Below, piece by piece: positions 6,854 to 12,198 of a stretch of 12,198 bases of DNA (within the stretch, counting starts at the first letter, position 1; each line of letters begins with the position of its first letter). The DNA is from Planctomycetaceae bacterium. Its GTDB lineage: Bacteria; Planctomycetota; Planctomycetia; Pirellulales; Pirellulaceae. Both the position numbers and the translations under genes were made by a program. The stretch spans positions 1-12,198 of the forward strand of contig PKCQ01000589.1 of assembly GCA_002862265.1 (NCBI GenBank), in the 5' to 3' direction. A model generated the notes under the pieces. That model did no database searches, was not told the DNA's origin, and saw only the letters and a program-made list of their open reading frames with translations.

Positions 6854-7657
6854 CTACGGAGGCGGGTGCGAAGTGAGAAAGGTCTTGATGGCCTTGCCGA
6901 CCGTTTTCCATTCGACGTCAACGGGGACATTACGTCCCGATAAATTTAGACGCAACAGTTCTTTCTCGGAGCTACCGAGTTGTTCGAAGGTATCTGCCGT
7001 TGCTCCCGAGTTAACCGCTCGGTCCTGTTCAGTCAGAACGACAAGCCTCGGTAGTCTGAGTTCCGATGCTCGGCCTCGATTTGCATCGAAAAGGGTAACG
7101 GTATTGGTGACGATGGGACGCGGCGAAAAGATATTGCGGTGCTCGCGTTCCCGTTCAGCTGGATCATGGGCGTCCATCGGAAAAGGCGAGCGAGTAATCC
7201 GAGACGATGGCAAAGCGTACTTGCTCCACTCATGCAAAAAACGCGTCGAAAAGATCGGACTGCGCTGGTTGGAGACTTCGATAGCGGGAGCCAACAGCAA
7301 CAATCCTTCCGGCATGGCGGCGTCCGATTTTGAATGTTTTTGATTCAAGCCATGATTGATCGAGATTGCACCGCCGAGCGAATGAGGGACAATCCACACT
7401 TGGCGATGGGATTGCTTTAGCGCCGCCATCTCGTCTTCGACTTTGCCCAGCCACTGTTCCACTTCTGCCGCAGCATAGGTATCCACATCTTTGCCAAAGC
7501 CGGGCAGAGGAATTGCTTTGCAGTGATAGCCATTTTGGGCCGGTTCCGGCATCAGCTTTCGGTAGGTCTGTAGTGAGTCGCCAAAGCCGTGGGCCATCAG
7601 CAGGGCGACGTCCCCTTCGCCCGCGTCAGGAACCAATCCTTCTTCGGTCCACGGCAC
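6854..7657 (-). CDS. Alpha/beta hydrolase, probably damaged (N-terminal frameshift, catalytic His missing)
   Basis: This is a serine-hydrolase fold of the esterase/lysophospholipase type, 267 residues from a GTG start at 7657. The oxyanion-hole region is MAHGFGDS (21-28), the nucleophile elbow VPHSLGGAIS (90-99, Ser93; Pro replaces the first Gly of GxSxG), and the acid region LTEQDRAVNS (208-217, Asp212). The segment LSGRNVPVD (239-247) aligns with the place where the family has its catalytic His (usually S-x-H-x-x-P/x-D); here it is Arg242, codon CGT, one base from CAT. In-frame codons just upstream of the GTG read SYRIAQWTPS and end at a TAA at 7718-7720, while a plausible signal-anchor start lies in another frame at 7805. 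The gene may therefore be a pseudogene or carry sequence errors. A true short, inactive or differently catalysed hydrolase is the alternative. The substrate is unknown. Confidence 0.7.
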   Translation of the reverse strand: MPWTEEGLVPDAGEGDVALLMAHGFGDSLQTYRKLMPEPAQNGYHCKAIPLPGFGKDVDTYAAAEVEQWLGKVEDEMAALKQSHRQVWIVPHSLGGAISINHGLNQKHSKSDAAMPEGLLLLAPAIEVSNQRSPIFSTRFLHEWSKYALPSSRITRSPFPMDAHDPAEREREHRNIFSPRPIVTNTVTLFDANRGRASELRLPRLVVLTEQDRAVNSGATADTFEQLGSSEKELLRLNLSGRNVPVDVEWKTVGKAIKTFLTSHPPP

Positions 7658-7717
7658 CGAGGGCGTCCATTGTGCGATCCGATAACTGTCGTAGCAGGAG
7701 TAGCCCCGAGTCGTCGA

Positions 7718-7805
7718 TTAACCAAGTCACCATTGTGGCGAGCGTAAAGCGTGGCCAGAGACGGCATTTCGTAGGAGTCTGTTCTGAGGTTTCAGGTTGG
7801 TTCAT
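7718..7805 (-). pseudogene. Out-of-frame N-terminal piece of the alpha/beta hydrolase
   Basis: From ATG at 7805 the minus strand reads MNQPETSEQTPTKCRLWPRF then TLATMVTWLI: a polar start, basic residues and a hydrophobic stretch, as in a signal anchor. AGAAGG lies about ten bases upstream. This frame stays open to a TGA at 7626-7628 and overlaps the hydrolase frame, so one inserted or deleted base between about 7655 and 7718 would join them into one protein about 50 residues longer. The hydrolase frame itself has no ATG before its upstream TAA. The join is an inference. Confidence 0.5.
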
Positions 7806-8195
7806 GGGGACCAACCTTCTTGCCCTGGAAAGCATGTGGTCGGGCGTTCTTGCACAAGCTCTTTTTGCCGCTTGCTCTTCCTGCCGGATACCTTCGAGAG
7901 AAGAAAAGCAAGCTTTGCAACACCAGAATAAAGCGAGGCAAGGGCCGAAATCGGTGCTGGAAAACAGCAAAGCTGAGATGCCCGAGAGAAAACGCGGCGA
8001 CCACCTCGGTAGAGGGGGGTTTTGCCCTTCCCTGCCCAGACGGAACTTGTAAGATTACGTCCTCGTTCCTGCGCGACTTTGAGCCTCGGGCAAAATGAGG
8101 CTTCTGATGGATTCAAGCAGGCTGCTCCGAGACCTTGGCGGCAGCAACCAAATGGAGAGAATGTCTCCCTTGAAGCGATTGAATCTTGGTTTCGT

Positions 8196-8226
8196 TCCAG
8201 CGGAAGGCTGATTTTCTTCCGTTGGA
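8196..8226 (+). other. Stem-loop upstream of fusA
   Basis: An 11-bp stem, TCCAGCGGAAG (8196-8206) with CTTCCGTTGGA (8216-8226), has one G-U pair and a 9-base loop. No T-run follows on either strand, so it is not an obvious terminator. It lies upstream of the candidate fusA promoter. Confidence 0.4.
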
Positions 8227-8254
8227 GAATTTCCGGTTCGACCGAATCGCAGGT

Positions 8255-8282
8255 TTGAGGTTTGACGAAACCGTCCTAAATT
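8255..8282 (+). promoter_or_regulatory. Candidate fusA promoter
   Basis: TTGAGG (8255-8260) and TAAATT (8277-8282) are each 4 of 6 matches to the sigma-70 boxes, with a 16-base spacer. This would give a leader of about 75 bases before the fusA ATG at 8364. The match is weak, and a small stem GGTTT/AAACC (8259-8263 and 8268-8272) overlaps it. Confidence 0.25.
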
Positions 8283-8299
8283 AACTTTGCATTTTTCCA

Positions 8300-8316
8300 C
8301 TGTGCAGCTTGCACAG
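8300..8316 (+). promoter_or_regulatory. Perfect inverted repeat in the fusA leader (possible operator or hairpin)
   Basis: CTGTGCA-GCT-TGCACAG has two perfect 7-base arms around three bases, centred 56 bases upstream of the fusA start. Its size fits a binding site for a dimeric repressor, or a short RNA hairpin near the 5' end of the transcript. The regulator is unknown. Confidence 0.4.
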
Positions 8317-8363
8317 ACGACCAAAACAGTTTTCGAGGTATCGGTACATCCACTAGGTGCAAT

Positions 8364-10496
8364 ATGGATCTCTCAAAAGTACGCAACATCGGTATCAGCG
8401 CTCACATCGACTCCGGCAAGACGACGCTCAGCGAGCGGATCTTGTACTACACCGGTCGAATCCACAAGATCGAAGAAGTCAAGGGTGACGGTGACGGCGC
8501 GACGATGGACCACATGGAGCTCGAGCAAGAGCGTGGTATCACGATCACCAGTGCGGCTACCACCGTATCCTGGGGTGGACGACCAGATCAGAACGTCTCC
8601 GAGCCACACCACATCAACTTGATCGACACACCTGGCCACGTGGACTTTACGATCGAAGTTGAGCGTAGCTTGCGTGTTCTCGACGGAGCTGTTCTGGTTC
8701 TTTGTGCTGTCGGTGGCGTTCAGTCTCAGTCGCTGACAGTGGACCGTCAAATGCGACGCTACAACGTGCCGCGTCTGGCCTTCATTAATAAGATGGACCG
8801 AACTGGTGCCGACGCTCACAACGTGGTCCAAATGATGAAGGACAAGTTGAACGCCGACGCAGTTCTTTACCAATTGCCAATTGGTGCTGGTGAAACCTAC
8901 GAAGGTTGCATCGACTTGATCACCATGAAGGCCCTGCGTTTCGTGGGTGAGCAAGGTAGCGAAGTCGAAGAGTACGACATCCCTGCTGAGCTAGAAGACG
9001 AAGCTCAAGAGTATCGCCACGCGATGCTCGAAGCGATGGCGATGTACAACGACGAAATGATGGAAAAGCTTCTCAGCGAAGAAGAAATCTCTATCGAGTT
9101 GATCCACCAAGTCACGAAGGACGCGGTACAGAATCAAGGCTTTACACCTGTCTTTGTCGGCACGGCATTCAAGAACAAGGGCGTACAGCCTTTGCTCGAC
9201 GCAGTGACTCGTTACTTGCCTAGCCCACTGGAGCGTGACATCTCTGCTCTGAAGGTGGACAAGAATGCAGAAGCTGGTGCTGAGCCAGAAAAGATGGAAC
9301 TGAAGCCAGATCCAGAAGCTCCATTCGTCGGGATGGCTTTCAAGATCGTCGAAGACCCTTACGGTCAGCTGACCTTCATGCGAATCTATCAAGGTAGCAT
9401 CAAGAAGGGTGAAATGTACACCAACCAGCGTACCGGCCGAAAGGATCGCTTTAGTCGGATTGTTCGGATGCACTCGGATGATCGGGAGGAAATCGATACC
9501 GCCTCTGCCGGTGACATCGTCGCGATCATGGGTATCGATTGTGCTTCTGGTGAAACTTACGCCAACAATCGCGACTTCTGCACGCTGGAAAGCATGTTTG
9601 TGCCGGAGCCTGTGATCAAGGTTTCGGTCAATCCTGCTCGCTCCGACGCAGATAAGATGACCAAGGCTCTTCAGCGTTTCCGCAAGGAAGACCCAACTTT
9701 CCGCGTTCAAAACGACGAGGAAACCGGCGAAACGATCATCTCCGGAATGGGCGAGCTTCACCTCGATATTTATATCGAGCGGATGCGTCGTGAGTACAAG
9801 ATCGAGATCGAAGCCGGTGCTCCCAAGGTAAGTTACCGAGAAGCTCCTGGCGAAAAGGTCGAGTTTAACTACAAGCATAAGAAGCAGACTGGTGGTTCCG
9901 GTCAGTACGCCCATATGGTCGGCGAGTTGACTCCGATCGAGTCCGACTCCGAAGACTCCTTCGAATTTGAAGAGCATATCGTCGGTGGTCGCATTCCGAA
10001 GCAATTTATTGCTCCGATCGAGAAGGGCATGCGAGACTCGCTGGGGAAGGGGCCTTTAGCTGACTACCCAGTGGTTGGTATTCGCATCGACCTGCGTGAT
10101 GGTAGCTACCACGACGTTGACTCTTCGGAGCGTGCCTTTTACATCGCTGCTCAAGGTTGCTTCCGCGAATCAATGCAGAAGTCCAAGCCGGCGCTGCTTG
10201 AGCCAATCATGCGTTGCGAAATCGAGTGCCCCGAAGAGTACCAAGGGGACGTAGTCGGTGACGTTATTCGCCGCCGTGGCCTTGTTAGCTCCACCGACGT
10301 ACGTGATTCGATCTCGTACATCGTGGCTGAGGTACCTCTGGCTGAGACCTTTGGCTACGCAACTGACTTGCGTTCGATGACCAAAGGTCAAGGTACCTTT
10401 ACCATGGAACTACTTTGCTACCGCAAGTGCCCGAACAACGTTCAGGAAGATGTTATCGCTGAGCGGAAGAAGAACGAATTGGCAGGTGCTAAGTAG
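8364..10496 (+). CDS. fusA: Elongation factor G, spdEFG1 / mitochondrial EF-G1-like
   Basis: This GTPase drives translocation of tRNA and mRNA on the ribosome. It has 710 residues with all G motifs: AHIDSGKT (13-20), RGIT (57-60), DTPGH (88-92) and NKMD (142-145). The domain IV loop region YKHKKQTGGSGQYAHM lies near 500-516. The P-loop has Ser where ordinary bacterial EF-G has Ala (HIDAGKTT). Segments such as YYTGRIHKIEEVKG, RVLDGAVLVLCAVGGVQ, GIDCASGET and FKNKGVQPLLDAV resemble human mitochondrial EF-G1 as I remember it. This points to spdEFG1, the EF-G paralogue of spirochaetes, planctomycetes and deltaproteobacteria. The ATG at 8364 has AGGTG six bases upstream. The gene stands alone, without rpsL, rpsG or tuf, and ends in a strong terminator. 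EF-G is certain; the subtype is from remembered sequence. Confidence 0.97.
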   Translation: MDLSKVRNIGISAHIDSGKTTLSERILYYTGRIHKIEEVKGDGDGATMDHMELEQERGITITSAATTVSWGGRPDQNVSEPHHINLIDTPGHVDFTIEVERSLRVLDGAVLVLCAVGGVQSQSLTVDRQMRRYNVPRLAFINKMDRTGADAHNVVQMMKDKLNADAVLYQLPIGAGETYEGCIDLITMKALRFVGEQGSEVEEYDIPAELEDEAQEYRHAMLEAMAMYNDEMMEKLLSEEEISIELIHQVTKDAVQNQGFTPVFVGTAFKNKGVQPLLDAVTRYLPSPLERDISALKVDKNAEAGAEPEKMELKPDPEAPFVGMAFKIVEDPYGQLTFMRIYQGSIKKGEMYTNQRTGRKDRFSRIVRMHSDDREEIDTASAGDIVAIMGIDCASGETYANNRDFCTLESMFVPEPVIKVSVNPARSDADKMTKALQRFRKEDPTFRVQNDEETGETIISGMGELHLDIYIERMRREYKIEIEAGAPKVSYREAPGEKVEFNYKHKKQTGGSGQYAHMVGELTPIESDSEDSFEFEEHIVGGRIPKQFIAPIEKGMRDSLGKGPLADYPVVGIRIDLRDGSYHDVDSSERAFYIAAQGCFRESMQKSKPALLEPIMRCEIECPEEYQGDVVGDVIRRRGLVSSTDVRDSISYIVAEVPLAETFGYATDLRSMTKGQGTFTMELLCYRKCPNNVQEDVIAERKKNELAGAK

Positions 10497-10530
10497 GGCT
10501 TCTGCATAGTTTTCATCGAATAAAACATCG

Positions 10531-10561
10531 AAAAGCCGCGAGTTCCACTCGCGGCTTTTTT
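10531..10561 (+). terminator. Intrinsic terminator of fusA
   Basis: A 12-bp perfect stem, AAAAGCCGCGAG (10531-10542) with CTCGCGGCTTTT (10548-10559), encloses a 5-base loop and runs into a T tract ending at 10561. It begins 35 bases after the fusA stop. Confidence 0.92.
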
Positions 10562-10731
10562 AGTGTGATCTCTGAAGGAACCAGCAGTCCGACGCTTTCG
10601 CGCCCGGCTCACATCGCCAACGTAAAACTCTGCTAAGCCCTGCAGTTCGTGGCTCCTGCCGTGAAGATGGGCTTGCCTTGGTGTAAGATGACAAGTGCTG
10701 CATTCCGCTTCCTTCCCGCCTGGACGAACCG

Positions 10732-12198
10732 ATGTCTTTTCGTCGCCTTTCGCAACGTTTTTCGTTCTTTGTTTGCTCGTGCATGAGTGTTCTCCTCGCG
10801 CATAGTAGTTCTTGTCTGAGGGCGGCTCCTGCGGATGAGCATCCTTCGAGCTTCGTCGTGCTGCCGGCTTCGATCGAATTAACGGGATACGACGCATCGT
10901 CGCGAGTTTTGGTGCAGCACGTTCACGGCGAAGTAATCGGCTCACAACTTGTTGATGCTAAGCTCTCCATTGTTGACGAAACGATCGCTCGCATTGAGGC
11001 GGGACGCGTGGTATCTGTTTCGGACGGTGAGACAACTTTGCGAGTCACCGGCGCCGGGATTGAACAACCAATCGAAGTTCCGATTCAAGTGAGTGCCTCA
11101 GGGAAGGATCGCGAATACCAGTTTGATGCTCACGTGCAGTCAGTGCTGACCAAAGCTGGTTGCAATAGCGGGGCGTGCCATGGCGCACTAGCTGGAAAAG
11201 GCGGATTTCGCTTGTCACTGCGTGGCTACGATAGCTTAGCTGACCATTACACGATTACTCGTCAGGACCGAGGTCGGCGGATTGAACCAGCCGACCCTGT
11301 GCGGAGTCTGCTGCTTGGCAAGCCGACGACGCAGATCGCGCACAAAGGTGGCTTGCGACTAGACGCGGACTCAGCAGATTACAAGATTCTTGCAGATTGG
11401 ATTGCTGGTGGTTCACCGGGCGTTCAGCCGACCGATGCAAAGCTCGAGCGTATCGAAGTGCTCCCGGAATCGCTTCGCTTGCAAACAGATGCGGCGTCGA
11501 AGCAAGAACTCGTTGTGCGAGCCCACTACGAAGACGGTCGCATCGAAGACGTGACGCACTGGGCGAAGTTTAGTTCTACGAACGAAGCCGTATTGGAAGT
11601 GTCAGAAGACGGCCAAGTACAAGTTGTCGGAAGTGGTAAGGGGGCAGTAGTTGCCTGGTTTGCGAGCCGTATTGCGATCTCCTCGATCGTCGTTCCCTAT
11701 GATCAGCAAGTTACCGAAGTCGCCTACCAGGACTTCAAAACGCAAAACTTTATCGATGAGATTTTGCTCGAAGAGTGGAAACTCCTCAACTTGACACCCT
11801 CGCCGCGGTGTACGGATGAAACCTTCATTCGCCGGGCATTCATTGACACGACGGGGACTTTGCCGACCGCCGCCGAAGTTCGAAAGTTCCTGGGCGACAC
11901 TTCTGATGATCGGCGTGAAAAGCTCGTGGATTCGCTCCTAAAGAGTGAATCCTACGTCGACTATTGGTCCTATCAGTGGTCGGATTTATTGCTTGTAAAC
12001 GGGAATCTTTTGCGTCCCGATGCAGTTGCAGCATTCTACAAGTGGATTCGCAGCAAGGTTGAAAACAACACGCCTTGGGATCAGTTTGCTCAGGAGGTAG
12101 TCCTAGCTCGAGGCGAAAGTATGGAGCAAGGTGCAACGAATTTTTATGCAATCCATCAAACGCCCGAAGCCCTAACCGAGAACACCTGCCAAGCATTT
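10732..12198 (+). CDS. Secreted Ig-like / DUF1549 protein with cytochrome-like CX4CH motif (partial)
   Basis: The frame is open for 489 codons to the window edge; the C-terminal part is missing. A signal peptide is visible: MSFRRLSQRF, hydrophobic FSFFVCSCMSVLLA, then a polar region ending near AAPA (about residue 34). Two Ig-like (Big2-type) segments follow, about 40-120 and 240-325; the latter has the typical VTHWAKFSSTNEAVLEV and VVGSGKGAVVAWF. Between them is AGCNSGACHGALAGKGGF (142-159), a CX4CH motif as in c-type haem sites, followed by SLLLGKPT and HKGG, usual for these planctomycete proteins. From about 335 comes DUF1549 (NFIDEILLEEW; FIRRAFIDTTGTLPTAAEVRKFL; YWSYQWSDLLLVNG). Members normally continue into DUF1553 and reach about 800-1000 residues. 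The exact job is unknown; these families are thought to be exported and possibly haem-binding. ATG at 10732 is chosen for the signal peptide; its ribosome site is weak. Confidence 0.88.
   Translation, partial: MSFRRLSQRFSFFVCSCMSVLLAHSSSCLRAAPADEHPSSFVVLPASIELTGYDASSRVLVQHVHGEVIGSQLVDAKLSIVDETIARIEAGRVVSVSDGETTLRVTGAGIEQPIEVPIQVSASGKDREYQFDAHVQSVLTKAGCNSGACHGALAGKGGFRLSLRGYDSLADHYTITRQDRGRRIEPADPVRSLLLGKPTTQIAHKGGLRLDADSADYKILADWIAGGSPGVQPTDAKLERIEVLPESLRLQTDAASKQELVVRAHYEDGRIEDVTHWAKFSSTNEAVLEVSEDGQVQVVGSGKGAVVAWFASRIAISSIVVPYDQQVTEVAYQDFKTQNFIDEILLEEWKLLNLTPSPRCTDETFIRRAFIDTTGTLPTAAEVRKFLGDTSDDRREKLVDSLLKSESYVDYWSYQWSDLLLVNGNLLRPDAVAAFYKWIRSKVENNTPWDQFAQEVVLARGESMEQGATNFYAIHQTPEALTENTCQAF

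Larger units (their letters stand above)
7806..8363. other. 558-base divergent intergenic region between the hydrolase and fusA
   Basis: No coding sequence is supported here; short open frames in several phases lack protein-like patterns. The right half contains a run of hairpin-forming sequences leading to fusA (8196-8226, 8259-8272, 8300-8316, listed separately where strong) and a candidate promoter at 8255-8282. The left half holds nothing I can name; a tRNA, SRP RNA or RNase P RNA signature was looked for and not seen. Confidence 0.5.

Noticed and set aside
8231..8250. TTCGA-containing segment as a tRNA T-arm near fusA
   Set aside because: The pair closing the T-loop would be G-G and no acceptor or anticodon arm can be drawn.
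8991..10004. Long open frame (337 codons) on the minus strand inside fusA
   Set aside because: It lies antisense to a certain gene, has no recognisable domain, and is explained by the codon bias of fusA.
10442..10945. Open frame of 167 codons on the minus strand over the fusA end, the terminator and the DUF1549 gene start
   Set aside because: It spans an intrinsic terminator and two real coding ends, and its product is low-complexity with many Arg, Ser and Lys.

Overview
The window looks like chromosomal DNA from a planctomycete, probably of the Pirellula/Rhodopirellula/Blastopirellula group. Four things suggest this: a secreted Ig-like plus DUF1549 protein with a cytochrome-like Cys/His motif, an exported formylglycine-type sulfatase, an EF-G of the spirochaete/planctomycete/mitochondrial kind, and a selenide, water dikinase that begins with an FAD oxidoreductase domain. 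The assignment rests on recognising protein families by eye, without a database search.

The left part (1-7805) is read entirely from the minus strand. In transcription order it holds an alpha/beta hydrolase (6854-7657) that appears to have lost its N-terminal anchor to a frameshift and its catalytic His; a 554-base stretch without a gene; a small secreted protein of unknown function (5871-6299); a sulfatase (4261-5817); selB (2176-4173); selA (558-1973); and the start of a selD fusion (1-474, cut by the window edge). SelD makes selenophosphate, SelA converts seryl-tRNA(Sec) to selenocysteinyl-tRNA(Sec), and SelB delivers it to UGA codons, so the three genes form a nearly complete selenocysteine-insertion block. 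I found no tRNA(Sec) gene (selC) and no selenoprotein gene here. A short sequence, GGAATTCTGGCGAATCC, marks both ends of the selB-selA pair: two tandem copies between the sulfatase and selB, and an inverted pair between selA and selD that overlaps the selA stop codon.

The right part (8364-12198) is read from the plus strand. After a 558-base divergent region with several small inverted repeats comes fusA, a stand-alone EF-G gene closest in sequence to mitochondrial EF-G1 and ended by a strong intrinsic terminator (10531-10561). The 5' part of a large secreted Ig-like/DUF1549 protein (10732-12198) follows and runs off the window. No CRISPR array, rRNA, tRNA, transposase or phage gene was seen. 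The most notable points are the repeat pairs around the selenocysteine genes, the altered G4 motif of SelB, the EF-G type, and the apparent decay of the hydrolase.
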